This document shows, piece by piece, positions 8,617 to 16,836 of a stretch of 29,955 bases of DNA. The stretch lies in the NCBI GenBank assembly GCA_009840005.1, contig VXOR01000060.1, positions 1 through 29,955 on the forward strand. The letters are read 5' to 3'. Under the pieces are notes generated by a model. The model was not told the origin of the DNA. It ran no database searches and was given only the letters and a program-made list of their open reading frames with translations. The position numbers were made by a program, and so were the translations under genes. Positions within the stretch are counted from its first letter, which is position 1. Every line of letters starts with the position of its first letter. The stretch is from Gemmatimonadota bacterium. Its GTDB lineage: Bacteria > Latescibacterota > UBA2968 > UBA8231.

Positions 8617-8683
8617 CCTGCCCGAGGTCATGCCAGCCAACGCCGACCCGACGGAGGCATATTGAAGACATTGCTTTGGCTGC

Positions 8684-10141
8684 TCAGCCCCGCAGGCGGT
8701 CGGCAAGAGCTTGGTGCGCTTGAGCGCCAACGGCGAGTAGGAAGGTGTCGAGCGGGAGAGTCCCCATTCCGGTGTCATCGGGGTGACGGACCACAGCTTG
8801 TGGTGAGACGAGGTAGCTGTGTCCGCGGAAGTACTCGTGCCGTTCCATCAGGGCGAGGAGACCCGAACGAGAATGGTGGATCGAAGTGCCGATCTCAAAG
8901 GCCAGCGGTTGGCGCGGATCCTCCAAAACTAGGTCCACCTCGCGGTTGCCGTCGCGCCAGTGGTGGAGCCGAAGGCCAGCGTGAACGCTCAAGGTGTGGA
9001 GCGACGCCGCTGCAAGGTTTTCGATGAGAGTGCCCATCTCCCCGGGATCGTCGAGCGGGGCGAGGCCGCGTTGCAGGGCGGCATTGCGAACCGCCCCATC
9101 GACGAAGTACAGCTTGCGTCCCCGACGTTGGACACTAACCTCGTGCCCGGAGTAGTTCGACAGGGTGAAGACGAGAAAGGCCCGCTTTAGATACGAGAGA
9201 TAGCGGTCGAAAGTCGGCTGGGACAGGCCGAGATCAGCACCAATGTTCGACGGCGACAGGAGACCGGCGATCTGCCCGGCTAGCACGTACAGAACGCGCT
9301 CTATCATCATCGGGTTACTCACCCCAAATGACTGGGGGATGTCCTTGTAAATGGCTCGCTCTACGGTGCTACGGAGAACGTGTTGCGACGCTAGCAGCAG
9401 ATTCGATTCGTCTGGCTGTTCGTCGCGGTGCTGGCGGACGAGCAGTTCGGGGAAGCCGCCGATGAAAAGGAAGGCGCGACGCCACCGGCCGAGTGCCGCA
9501 TCAGCAGGCCGACTGAGGGGCAAGGAGCGCAGAGTTTGGCCGAGTGTGTGCTCGATGGCGGTGTCGTGTTGCTGCTTTATAAGGTGAAGGAACTCGTCGA
9601 ACAAGTAGGGCATCAGGTACTGTTCTTCCCAGCGCCCTACTCCGCTCTCGACTCGGCGCTCTCTCAGGGCGGCGGTAGCACTCGACGTTGCTGCGATCCG
9701 CACTGGCCACTGTTCATCGTAGAAGGTCTTTAGCCATAGATCCCAGTCCGCGGCGTACACGAGTTCGTCGAGCATCAGGTAGGTAGGGTGGTCGGTGGTG
9801 GCAGCACTTGCGTCCAATACCGCACGCACGAGGGTGCCGAGCGGCATCTGTAGGAGGAGAGGGTGATCCATGCGCAACCACCAGACTTGCTGCGGCTCGA
9901 CGTGCTTTAGAAGGTGGCGGACGGTCTGATAGAGCACGGTAGTCTTGCCCACCCGGCGCGGTCCGAGCACGAGTTGGTAGCGCGGCGGATCGTCGCGCAG
10001 GAGCCGCTGCCACAGCAACTGAGCTAGCGGCCGTTCCACCGGAGGGGCCAGCGATGGCGGTACGGTTCCTTGGCTCTGCCACGGGTTTTGTTCGGTAAAG
10101 ACGTGCTCGAAGTCGGAGAAGCGCGGGGACCAAACAGCCAA
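8684..10141 (-). CDS. AAA-type ATP-binding protein with DUF4143
   Basis: 485 residues from a TTG at 10141 with AAGAGG six bases upstream; an in-frame GTG at 10183 would add 14 residues without a clear ribosome site. The Walker A is GPRRVGKTT (about 60-68) and the Walker B is YLMLDELVYA (121-130), followed by the sensor-like SSATAALRERRVESG and a DEFL segment. The C-terminal half (IENLAAASL, EVDLVLED) is the DUF4143 module with a PD-(D/E)xK-like pattern. This ATPase family is common in genomes with many toxin-antitoxin and mobile genes; its role is unknown. A perfect palindrome lies just upstream. Confidence 0.8.
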   Translation of the reverse strand: MAVWSPRFSDFEHVFTEQNPWQSQGTVPPSLAPPVERPLAQLLWQRLLRDDPPRYQLVLGPRRVGKTTVLYQTVRHLLKHVEPQQVWWLRMDHPLLLQMPLGTLVRAVLDASAATTDHPTYLMLDELVYAADWDLWLKTFYDEQWPVRIAATSSATAALRERRVESGVGRWEEQYLMPYLFDEFLHLIKQQHDTAIEHTLGQTLRSLPLSRPADAALGRWRRAFLFIGGFPELLVRQHRDEQPDESNLLLASQHVLRSTVERAIYKDIPQSFGVSNPMMIERVLYVLAGQIAGLLSPSNIGADLGLSQPTFDRYLSYLKRAFLVFTLSNYSGHEVSVQRRGRKLYFVDGAVRNAALQRGLAPLDDPGEMGTLIENLAAASLHTLSVHAGLRLHHWRDGNREVDLVLEDPRQPLAFEIGTSIHHSRSGLLALMERHEYFRGHSYLVSPQAVVRHPDDTGMGTLPLDTFLLAVGAQAHQALADRLRG

Positions 10142-10166
10142 ACTATACCTCTTTCTGTGATTTTTG

Positions 10167-10216
10167 TTTGGTAAATAACACACAGGTAATATATGTTATT
10201 TGTCAAATAACACACA
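10167..10216 (-). promoter_or_regulatory. Probable operator/promoter region of the DUF4143 ATPase gene
   Basis: GTTATTTG-T-CAAATAAC (10195-10211) is a perfect 17-base palindrome. AAATAACACACA occurs twice in direct repeat (10173-10184 and 10205-10216), so one full and one half site appear side by side. The AT-rich block stands out from its GC-rich surroundings and lies 25-75 nt upstream of the likely start. This is a plausible repressor site; the regulator is unknown. Confidence 0.5.
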
Positions 10217-10287
10217 CATAGCCTCCTCCGCGAGGCTTATTTGGCATCTCATTAGCGACTAAAGTAAGATAGTCGTGCTAGGGTAGG

Positions 10288-11394
10288 CTACCGCCCCGCC
10301 CCCAAGAGCCGTTCCATGTTGCCGCCGAGGATCGCCGCCATTTCAGATTCGCCTATGAACGGGCAGTAGCGCCGCACGTAGTCGAGGCTCTGGCGGTAGG
10401 TCCAGTGCAGCAGCACGATGGGGATGTCCGTTCCCCATAAGATGCGATCGGCACCGATGCGTTCGACCATTTTCTCCAAGACGGGCCGCATCTGTGGCAT
10501 GGGGTAGTCCCAGCGCGACTGGAGGAACACGGCGAAGAGGATCTGGATGTGGAAGCGCGGGTGGCCGATGGGCGCGGCCTCGTACACCTCATCGGGCACG
10601 TGGAGCCGGTTTTCGTCGGCGAACATCCGCCAGGAGAAGCCGTGGGTCATGACTACGTCCACGTCGGGGAAGCGGTCCATCCAGGTGCGCAGCGCGCGCA
10701 ACTCGTCGAGATAGGCGGCGGGCGATCCGGCTGCGCCGAGGGTGAAGAACACGGGAATCCCCAGCTCGGCCACGGCCGCCCACAAAGGATCGAAGTCAGG
10801 TCCGGTCCACTCGCGGGAGAGGTTGTAGAGAGGCCGGTGAAAGGGCATGAACTGCAGGCCCGACAGGCCGTGGTCGTGAATCGCCCGTTGTAGCTTGGCG
10901 ATGGCGTCGTCCGTCCGGCTGGGGAACCACCATTCGGGTACGTGGGCTAGGCCTTGGATGCGTCCCGGATGGCGCTGGCAGCAGTCGGCGATGTACTCGT
11001 CGTTGAGACCCATGTACGGGGTGCGGTGCAGGAGCGCCCGATCGATGCCGGCGTAGTTCATCTCCGCCACTAGGCTGTCGGCGGGGAAGGCGAAGTCCAC
11101 CGTCCACGGCGGCAGGGCCTGCTTCACGTAGTCCTCGCCATCGACCGTCCACTCGACGAGGCCGTGGTCTCCGGTGCGGAAGGCGGCGTCCCGCAGGCCA
11201 TCAAAGCGCCAGGGGCGATCGGGGTCGTACAGGCCCGTGGAGTCAGCCGGGGCGCGGTCGGTGCGCCGCCAGCAGGGCTGCTGCCGGGCGTGGGCCATGA
11301 ATAGCTGTAGGTGTCGCCAAAACTCGGCGGGGTTGGCGAAGCCCCCGTTGCGGCCCGGCGGCGGGAAGCAATAGGCGTGTCCATCGTAGATCAT
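10288..11394 (-). CDS. Amidohydrolase family protein (amidohydrolase-2 / TIM-barrel hydrolase or decarboxylase)
   Basis: 368 residues, no signal peptide. The barrel is recognisable from MNYAGIDRALLH, HPGRIQGLAHVPEW, LGIPVFFTLG, DVVMTHGF (His251) and ADRILWGTDIP (Asp323), ending with NMERLLG, the usual amidohydrolase-2 terminus. The first metal motif is DGHAY at 4-8 rather than the common D-x-H-x-H. The position after the fourth strand reads FTLG instead of a His-containing motif. Such variants occur among ACMSD-like decarboxylases and sugar-lactone hydrolases, so the reaction is uncertain. The gene stands alone on the minus strand. Confidence 0.8.
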   Translation of the reverse strand: MIYDGHAYCFPPPGRNGGFANPAEFWRHLQLFMAHARQQPCWRRTDRAPADSTGLYDPDRPWRFDGLRDAAFRTGDHGLVEWTVDGEDYVKQALPPWTVDFAFPADSLVAEMNYAGIDRALLHRTPYMGLNDEYIADCCQRHPGRIQGLAHVPEWWFPSRTDDAIAKLQRAIHDHGLSGLQFMPFHRPLYNLSREWTGPDFDPLWAAVAELGIPVFFTLGAAGSPAAYLDELRALRTWMDRFPDVDVVMTHGFSWRMFADENRLHVPDEVYEAAPIGHPRFHIQILFAVFLQSRWDYPMPQMRPVLEKMVERIGADRILWGTDIPIVLLHWTYRQSLDYVRRYCPFIGESEMAAILGGNMERLLGAGR

Positions 11395-11425
11395 GGTGGC
11401 ATCCTTGGCAGAGAGTGAGCCTTGT

Positions 11426-11716
11426 TTAACGAGGAATCAGGCGGATGTCCAGGCGGCAGCCAACAGCGTCTGCGTATTTTTGCAGAGTAGCAAGAGAAGG
11501 GGAGTGCTTTTTATGTCGTCCCGATGCTTCAAGGCGTGCGACTGCTGGCGTTTGGGTGCCCATTTTTTTGGCAACATCAGCCTGAGTTAAACCAGCATTC
11601 TTTCTGGCTTTGAGCATTTCGTCAAAGAGGGCGAATTCATCTGCAAGCGCGTCGTATTGAGCGACAAATTCGGGTTCTTGCATCCATTCGTTGATCAATT
11701 CTCTATGCGTTTTCAT
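11426..11716 (-). CDS. XRE-family HTH transcriptional regulator, HigA-like (orphan antitoxin)
   Basis: 96 residues from the ATG at 11716, preceded by GGAGGAG seven bases upstream. The N-terminal helix-rich segment (ELINEWMQEPEFVAQYDAL) is typical of antitoxins that pair with RelE/HigB toxins. The HTH follows: ARKNAGLTQADVAKKMGTQT, then PAVARLEASG and the final PSLATLQKYADAVGCRLDIR. In HigBA-type modules the toxin lies directly upstream, but here only 71 nt separate this gene from the divergent symporter and no toxin is visible on either side. It could be a relic antitoxin or a regulator of the neighbouring transporter. Confidence 0.75.
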   Translation of the reverse strand: MKTHRELINEWMQEPEFVAQYDALADEFALFDEMLKARKNAGLTQADVAKKMGTQTPAVARLEASGRHKKHSPSLATLQKYADAVGCRLDIRLIPR

Positions 11717-11787
11717 GTTTAAACTCCTCCTGACGTTTGCGTGCAAGCTCCAATAAAAATCAACTCATTGACAAAGGAAAATAGATA

Positions 11788-13089
11788 ATGATCCAGCGTA
11801 GCGCACTTTCGCGGTTTATTGGCATTCCGTTGCACTGGCAGATCGCCATTGCCCTGGTCCTCGCTGCATTGGTAGGGTGGTTGGCCGACGAGCATACGAC
11901 GCTTTTTGGCGCGTCGCTGATGGAAATTCTCGATTTCTTCGGCAGCTTGTTCCTCAATGCGCTGAAGATGATCGTGGTGCCGCTGATTCTGTCTTCGATC
12001 ATTGTTGGCGTCCGCAACATGGCGAGCCAGAACGCCTTTGGGCGCATTGGCGGGAAGACGGTGGCCTTTTACGTGGCGACTGGATTGCTGTCGGTTTGCA
12101 CTGGCCTCGTTTGCGTTAATCTCATAGCGCCTGGCGAGACTGAATCGGCGCGGGCGCTGGGTGCTGCGCTACCAGATCCGTCGCAAGTCATGGACAAGGT
12201 CGAAGGGCGCGGCATGCGCGATCTGGTCGAGGTCCTCAAGCGCGCGATACCGTCTAACATTTTCGCGGCGGCGCTAGAGGTGCAACTGCTGGCGCTGGTA
12301 TTCGTCGGGGTTGTGTTTGGGTATTTCATGTCGCGGCTGAACGGGCCGGCGGGCGATGTTTTACAGCAGTTCTGGGTCGGTCTGCACGACCTTATGATCT
12401 TGGTTACGATGTGGATCATGCGGTTTGCTCCCATCGGCGCGTTTGCGCTGGTGGGCAAGACGTTGCTCGTCTCTGGCTTTGCCGCGCTCGAAGCGTTGGG
12501 TCTGTTCTTTCTGACCGTATTGCTGGCGCTGGCGGTACATTTTGCCGTCTGGTTGCCGCTGCTGCTGCGCTTGGTTGCCGGGATCAGTCCATACGCGTAC
12601 TACGCCAAGATCGCGCCGGCGCAATTAACTGCGTTTTCGACCGCGTCGTCTTCGGCGACCTTGCCGGTGACGATCAATAGCGCCGAGCAGGCTGGGATCT
12701 CCAACCGCGTGACTAGCTTTGTCCTGCCGTTGGGGGCGACGGTGAACATGGATGGCACGGCACTCTACGAGTGCGTGGTGGTGGTGTTCGTAGCTCAAGT
12801 GTACGCGTTCGCGTCTGGCATAGATTTTGGCATTGCCGAGCAGATGATCGTCGTATTGCTCGCCTTGCTCACGTCGATTGGCGTGGCGGGTATTCCCGCG
12901 GCCAGCTTGGTCGCCATCGCATTGATCCTGCCGGCGGTCGGCCTGCCGGTGGAAGCCATCGCCATCGTCTTGGCCGTCGATCGCCTGCTCGATATGTGCC
13001 GCACAGCCGTCAACGTGACCAGCGATCTGGTGGTCACGGCACTGGTGGCGCGCACGGAAGGCGAAGAGTTGCCGGATATCCGGGCTTGA
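11788..13089 (+). CDS. Dicarboxylate/amino acid:cation (Na+ or H+) symporter (DAACS family)
   Basis: 433 residues of a polytopic inner-membrane protein. Family signatures are clear: STASSSATLPVTI (the serine-rich hairpin loop), NMDGTALYE (the sodium/substrate-binding NMDGT motif), IPAASLVAIALILPAVGLP (hairpin 2) and AVDRLLDMCRTAVNVTSD. The DRLLDMCRT segment resembles the glutamate/aspartate or DctA-type carriers, where the D/R pair shapes acidic substrate selectivity. It probably imports C4-dicarboxylates or acidic amino acids. The start is the ATG at 11788, downstream of an AAAGGAAA stretch. It diverges from the XRE regulator. Confidence 0.9.
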   Translation: MIQRSALSRFIGIPLHWQIAIALVLAALVGWLADEHTTLFGASLMEILDFFGSLFLNALKMIVVPLILSSIIVGVRNMASQNAFGRIGGKTVAFYVATGLLSVCTGLVCVNLIAPGETESARALGAALPDPSQVMDKVEGRGMRDLVEVLKRAIPSNIFAAALEVQLLALVFVGVVFGYFMSRLNGPAGDVLQQFWVGLHDLMILVTMWIMRFAPIGAFALVGKTLLVSGFAALEALGLFFLTVLLALAVHFAVWLPLLLRLVAGISPYAYYAKIAPAQLTAFSTASSSATLPVTINSAEQAGISNRVTSFVLPLGATVNMDGTALYECVVVVFVAQVYAFASGIDFGIAEQMIVVLLALLTSIGVAGIPAASLVAIALILPAVGLPVEAIAIVLAVDRLLDMCRTAVNVTSDLVVTALVARTEGEELPDIRA

Positions 13090-13129
13090 TGAGTTACTGA
13101 TGTTGTGCATCTGGGCCGAACCGATAGGT

Positions 13130-13216
13130 GTAGGGGCGTCCCTTGTGGGCACCCATGCGACACCGCGTATGCCGCCAGCGGAATCCGACGAGGGCAACGA
13201 CAAGGGGTGCCCCTAC
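13130..13216. repeat. Imperfect inverted repeat (GTAGGGGC type)
   Basis: Left arm GTAGGGGCGTCCCTTGTGG (13130-13148) faces right arm CGACAAGGGGTGCCCCTAC (13198-13216), matching except at three positions. It lies in the roughly 410-nt gap between the symporter and MmgE/PrpD genes, which otherwise holds the MITE and one CGCAGAT-type repeat and no gene. Possibly a non-autonomous intergenic element or a structured RNA end for the symporter transcript. Confidence 0.65.
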
Positions 13217-13249
13217 AATGCGTAACAGCAGTGAGTTATATAGCAATCC

Positions 13250-13429
13250 CTAAGTACACGACAGTAGTGCGGTCTGAGATGCTTCGCTTCGCTCAGCATG
13301 ACAGCATGAGGCGTCATCACCTGTCATGCTGAGCCTTTCGGCTTCGCTCAAGATAAACTCCGCGAGGCGGAGTCGAAGCATCTCAGCACCCCATGCCTAA
13401 CGTCCATTGGATTACTGTCGTGTACTTAG
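13250..13429. mobile_element. MITE, 180 bp, 17-bp terminal inverted repeats, 8-bp target duplication
   Basis: The ends CTAAGTACACGACAGTA (13250-13266) and TACTGTCGTGTACTTAG (13413-13429) are perfect inverted repeats. The element is flanked directly by AGCAATCC on both sides (13242-13249 and 13430-13437), an exact 8-bp target-site duplication. The interior is a long imperfect hairpin (CTGAGATGCTTCG against CGAAGCATCTCAG; CAGCATGACAG against CTGTCATGCTG) with no gene. A second copy begins at 29860 in opposite orientation. An 8-bp duplication fits several transposase families (for example IS66, ISL3, IS256, IS1595); the mobilising one is not in the window. Confidence 0.9.
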
Positions 13430-13455
13430 AGCAATCCTACATCATTTCCAAAGTG

Positions 13456-13478
13456 ATCCGCAGATGGACGCAGAATAG
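13456..13478 (+). repeat. CGCAGAT-core dispersed repeat, copy 1
   Basis: Reads ATCCGCAGATGGACGCAGAA, two core units 10 nt apart, next to the MITE and downstream of the MmgE/PrpD gene. Same family as the copies at the restriction locus. A separate 10-nt inverted pair, ATCCTACATC (13434-13443) and GATGTAGGAT (13491-13500), encloses it. Confidence 0.75.
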
Positions 13479-13502
13479 TAGGAACAAGACGATGTAGGAT
13501 CG

Positions 13503-15017
13503 CTACAAGATTCCCACACGCTCGCTCTCGGCGTCTTCCAACATACCCTCGGCTGCGACGAGATTGAGCTGGCCTACTTCCTCGGTCGTCAGGTCCGGCA
13601 ACCGGTCCACTAGCCTTAGGAAGCGCTCGTTCTCGGCTGGCGCTACGAGTCCCTCGGTCAATACGGCTAGCTTGTCGATGTAGTCTGGCCGGGCAAAGGG
13701 CCGGTCGCCGAGGTAGTGGGCGTTGGGGTTGTCGAGGTGTTCGGCGATCTGGGTGCCGTCGGCGAGGCGGACCACGACTTGGGCACCGAATTTCTTGTGG
13801 TCGGGATCGGGATGGTGATAGGCTTGAGTCCACTCGGCGACTTCTTCGGTGCGGATCTTGTGCCACAGCGCGAGGGTTGAAGGGCGGTGGGCGCGCTCCG
13901 AGGTATAGGAATGCACGTGGTGCCAAGCGCCGTCTTCCGAGGCGACGGCGAGGATGTACATGGCGCTGTGGTCGAGGGTCTCGCGCGAGGCATCTGGGTC
14001 CATTTTCTGCGGGTCGTTGGCCCCGGTGCCGATCACGTAGTGCGTGTGGTGGCTGGTGCGGATTACGACGTCTTCCACTTGGTCTAAGTCTATACGATGG
14101 GCGTGGAGCCGGAAGCCGAGGTCGATCAGGGCTTGGGCTTGGTATTCGGCGGAGTGTTCCTTGGTGTAGGAGCGCAGGATGGCGCGCATGTTCTCGCCGG
14201 GATCAGGTAAGGGGACGCGGTATTCGGCGTCTGGCCCGGACAGCATGTAGGCGATGACGGCGTCGCGGCCTTCGTAGATGGGCGACGGTGCCCGCTCGCC
14301 GAGGCGCACCCGGCCCACAGCTTCAATGGCGATCTTGTTGGCTTGAGCTGGGGCGTAGGCCTTCCACGAGGTGATGTCCCCTTTGCGCGACTGGCGGGTG
14401 GCGCAGGCTAGGTGCAGGCTCTGATTGATGGCTTGGTAGATTTGCTCGGCTGGCATTTGGAGCATGGTTCCCAGCCCGGCGGCCACGGCTGGGGCGAGGT
14501 GGGCGACGTGGTCGATCTTGTGTTCGTGCAGGCAGATGCCCGTTACCAGTGCCATCTGTACCTCGTAGGCCGTGAGGATGCCTAGGGTCAGCGCATGACC
14601 GTTGGCACCCGTTTGCTGGGCGGCGGCGAGTAGGCCGGGGATGTTGTCGCCGGGATGCGAGTAGTCGGCCGCGAGGTAGGTGTCGTGCATGTCGAGTTCG
14701 CGCACGGCTACGCCGTTGGCGAGGGCAGCCCACTCGCAGTGGAAGCTGCGGTCGTTGGCCACGCCGAAGAGGCGAGCGCCGCTGTTGTGGGGGTGGGGAT
14801 AGCCGAGGGCGAGGAGGCGGGCGTTGCGCACTGGCGGCCGGTTGATCGCAGCTAGGGCGACCGCGGCATTGTCGATGACGCGATTGCCGATCATTTCGAC
14901 GACATCCGCGTCGGCCGCTTGGTTGTGGGCGGCGAGTTGGGCTAGCTTCCAAGCCAATTGCTCTTCGCGCGGGAGGACCGTACCGTCTGGGTGGGTCTTG
15001 ACGATGTGGTTTTGCAT
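13503..15017 (-). CDS. MmgE/PrpD family protein, 2-methylcitrate dehydratase-like
   Basis: 504 residues from the ATG at 15017; the reading frame stays open further upstream but that part is non-coding in character and overlaps the divergent gene. The PrpD-type signatures are FHCEWAALANGVAVRELDMHDTY followed by SHPGDNIP (about 120-127), the helical domain with ICLHEHKIDHVAHLAPAVAAGLG, and KAYAPAQANKIAIEAVG. The C-terminal region holds HHTHYVIGTGANDPQKMDP and a late helical segment. Length and motifs are close to PrpD, which dehydrates 2-methylcitrate in propionate oxidation. No prpB or prpC lies nearby, so another hydroxyacid substrate is equally possible. Confidence 0.8.
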   Translation of the reverse strand: MQNHIVKTHPDGTVLPREEQLAWKLAQLAAHNQAADADVVEMIGNRVIDNAAVALAAINRPPVRNARLLALGYPHPHNSGARLFGVANDRSFHCEWAALANGVAVRELDMHDTYLAADYSHPGDNIPGLLAAAQQTGANGHALTLGILTAYEVQMALVTGICLHEHKIDHVAHLAPAVAAGLGTMLQMPAEQIYQAINQSLHLACATRQSRKGDITSWKAYAPAQANKIAIEAVGRVRLGERAPSPIYEGRDAVIAYMLSGPDAEYRVPLPDPGENMRAILRSYTKEHSAEYQAQALIDLGFRLHAHRIDLDQVEDVVIRTSHHTHYVIGTGANDPQKMDPDASRETLDHSAMYILAVASEDGAWHHVHSYTSERAHRPSTLALWHKIRTEEVAEWTQAYHHPDPDHKKFGAQVVVRLADGTQIAEHLDNPNAHYLGDRPFARPDYIDKLAVLTEGLVAPAENERFLRLVDRLPDLTTEEVGQLNLVAAEGMLEDAESERVGIL

Positions 15018-15105
15018 GATCTGCTTCCGTGGTTGGTGGAATTGGAAAAGACAAATAATAGGGTCTGTCGCCGCGGACGGACAATCGCAAGGGAAGGAGA
15101 GGAAT
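15018..15105. promoter_or_regulatory. Divergent promoter region, MmgE/PrpD and D-2-hydroxyacid dehydrogenase genes
   Basis: 88 nt between divergent start codons. AAGGAGAGG at 15094-15102 is the ribosome site of the plus-strand gene. The shared intergenic space implies the two genes may be co-regulated. I could not identify convincing -35/-10 pairs. Confidence 0.45.
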
Positions 15106-16050
15106 ATGAAAGTCTTGATGCAGATGGATTTAACTGAGGAGTTGATAGAGGAGATTCGGCAGGTAGCCGAGGAAGTGGAAGTAGTGTGCGTAGATTCGGA
15201 TGCGGCGGCCTTGGAAGTTATGCCGGAGATCGAGGTCGTCTGCGGGCATATCAGCCAAGAGATGTTCGCGCGGCGGAAGAAGCTCAAGTGGATGCAGAGT
15301 TGGGGGGCAGGGGTAGATGGAGTGCTGCACCCCGAATTGGTCGAGAGCGATGTGGTGTTGTGCAGCGCCAAGGGATGGGTGGGGGTGCATTTGGCCGAAC
15401 ATGCGATGGCGTTGTTGCTCGGGCTGACGCGGGGGATCCACACGGCCGTGCGCTATCCAGACTGGGATCGGCGCTGGGCGATTCGCGCTGCGTCGTGGGA
15501 GCTAATTGAGCAGACGATGGGCATTGTGGGACTGGGGGGAACGGGGAGGGAGTTGGCAAAGCGGGCGAGCGCGTTTGGGATGCGGATTATCGCGGTGGAT
15601 CCAGAAGAGGTTGAAGTGCCGGAAGAGGTGGAAGCCTGCTGGGGGATGGATCAGTTTCACGCGCTGTTGGAACAGGCCGACGTGGTGGCGGTTTGCGCGC
15701 CGCTGACTGCGGAGACTGAGGGGTTGTTCGACCAAGAGGCGTTTGCGCGGATGCGGAGCCACGCGCTGTTGATCAATGTCACGCGGGGGTGGATCGTCGA
15801 TGAGCAGGCCTTGCTAACGGCGCTTGCCGACGGGCAGATCGGCGGGGCGGGATTGGATGTGGTGCCGCAGGAGCCTTTGCCCGAGGATCACCCGCTGTGG
15901 CGGATGGACAATGTGCTGATTACGCCGCATACAGCTGGGGGATCGCCCAACCGCGATAGTCGGTGCGTGGCGTTGTTTTGCGATAATTTGCGGCGCTACT
16001 TGGCGGGGGAGGCTTTGGTGAGCGTGATCGACAAGCGCAAGGGGTATTGA
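15106..16050 (+). CDS. D-isomer-specific 2-hydroxyacid dehydrogenase (NAD-binding)
   Basis: 314 residues, ATG at 15106 after AAGGAGAGG. The Rossmann signature is GIVGLGGTGREL (GxGxxG, about 139-150), and the catalytic triad is visible: Arg227 (NVTRGWIVDE), Glu256 (VPQEPLP) and His275 (LITPHTAGG). The substrate-domain segment SWGAGVDGV and the AEHAMALLLGLTRG helix are standard. It interconverts a 2-oxoacid and a D-2-hydroxyacid, with NADH or NADPH not distinguishable with confidence. The enzyme is cytoplasmic; the divergent MmgE/PrpD dehydratase suggests a shared hydroxyacid pathway (inference). Confidence 0.88.
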   Translation: MKVLMQMDLTEELIEEIRQVAEEVEVVCVDSDAAALEVMPEIEVVCGHISQEMFARRKKLKWMQSWGAGVDGVLHPELVESDVVLCSAKGWVGVHLAEHAMALLLGLTRGIHTAVRYPDWDRRWAIRAASWELIEQTMGIVGLGGTGRELAKRASAFGMRIIAVDPEEVEVPEEVEACWGMDQFHALLEQADVVAVCAPLTAETEGLFDQEAFARMRSHALLINVTRGWIVDEQALLTALADGQIGGAGLDVVPQEPLPEDHPLWRMDNVLITPHTAGGSPNRDSRCVALFCDNLRRYLAGEALVSVIDKRKGY

Positions 16051-16052
16051 GG

Positions 16053-16763
16053 CTACGATAGCACCGTTTCCAAGCGATGTTTTCGCTTCATCCAGTCGGG
16101 GAGAAACTGCTCAAGTAAGTTGTAAAACTTCGGGCCGTGATTGAGGTGGAATAAGTGGCATAGTTCGTGGATAACGACGTATTCAATACATTCTCTGGGT
16201 GCTTTTATAAGCTCCAGATTCAATGTTATGCCGCGTTTGACGCTGAAGCTGCCCCAGAGCGTTTTCATCTTGCGGATTTTAAGCCTGGGCTTGTCCACTC
16301 CATTTTTTTCAAAAAGTTGCCAACATTCTTCAAATACTTGAGCAAAGTAAACCTCCGCCTTGCTCCAGTACCATGCTTCAAGCAACGTCGCTATATGCTC
16401 CGGCTTGTCGTCAACCGCTTGTATGTGGAAGAAGCCGCGCTTTAGCAAAACCTCGTCTGTGTCAGACGGCCTTATCTTCAGCCGATACTGTTTGCCGAGG
16501 TAAAGGTGGCTTTCGCCGCCGACAAACTGCCGCTTGGGGGTGGGCGGTCCAAACTGGGCGAAATAGCGAAGCTGGCGTCTTATCCAGCGCAGGCGCTGGT
16601 AGAGGAAACCCTGAATAAGGATTTCATCTGATCCCAGTGGAGCTTTTACAACTACCGAGCCGTCGGGGTGAACAGCGACTTCAAGGGACTTTCGTTTGGA
16701 GAACTGTAGGTGGAAGGGAATGGACTCGCCGGCATAGGTGAGGGTGCGGTTTGCTTTTGGCAT
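16053..16763 (-). CDS. YgjP-type zinc metallopeptidase (M48/SprT-like, DUF45)
   Basis: 236 residues, ATG at 16763 with AGGAAG upstream. The family pattern is complete: a beta-rich N-terminus (SLEVAVHPDGSVVVKAP), a mid-region RLKIRKMKTLWGSFS, and VVIHELCHLFHLNHGPKFY with the HExxH zinc site and a downstream His/Phe, then LEQFLPDWMKRK. YgjP-like proteins are frequently encoded beside type I restriction genes (family knowledge), and this one directly follows hsdR in the same direction. The role is unknown; control of restriction-complex turnover is a speculation. The gene is the last of the operon. Confidence 0.85.
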   Translation of the reverse strand: MPKANRTLTYAGESIPFHLQFSKRKSLEVAVHPDGSVVVKAPLGSDEILIQGFLYQRLRWIRRQLRYFAQFGPPTPKRQFVGGESHLYLGKQYRLKIRPSDTDEVLLKRGFFHIQAVDDKPEHIATLLEAWYWSKAEVYFAQVFEECWQLFEKNGVDKPRLKIRKMKTLWGSFSVKRGITLNLELIKAPRECIEYVVIHELCHLFHLNHGPKFYNLLEQFLPDWMKRKHRLETVLS

Positions 16764-16780
16764 TATGGCTTCCTAGACTA

Positions 16781-16820
16781 TCCGCAGATGGGCGCAGATG
16801 GGCGCAGATGGGCGCAGAAT
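16781..16820 (-). repeat. CGCAGAT-core tandem repeat between hsdR and the YgjP gene
   Basis: Four 10-nt units on plus, TCCGCAGATG then three units GGCGCAGATG, GGCGCAGATG, GGCGCAGAAT. It fills the space between the hsdR stop (16837) and the YgjP start (16763). Unit spacing of 10 nt is close to one helical turn. Confidence 0.85.
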
Positions 16821-16836
16821 AGGAGTCGTCGATCAT

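Noticed and set aside
15018..15443. N-terminal extension of the MmgE/PrpD protein
   Set aside because: The frame is open only because of codon bias of the opposite-strand dehydrogenase; residues are serine/threonine-rich and non-homologous. The ATG at 15017 matches the family start.
16781..16820. CRISPR array from the tandem CGCAGAT units
   Set aside because: Units are only 10 nt with no unique spacers and no cas genes are present.
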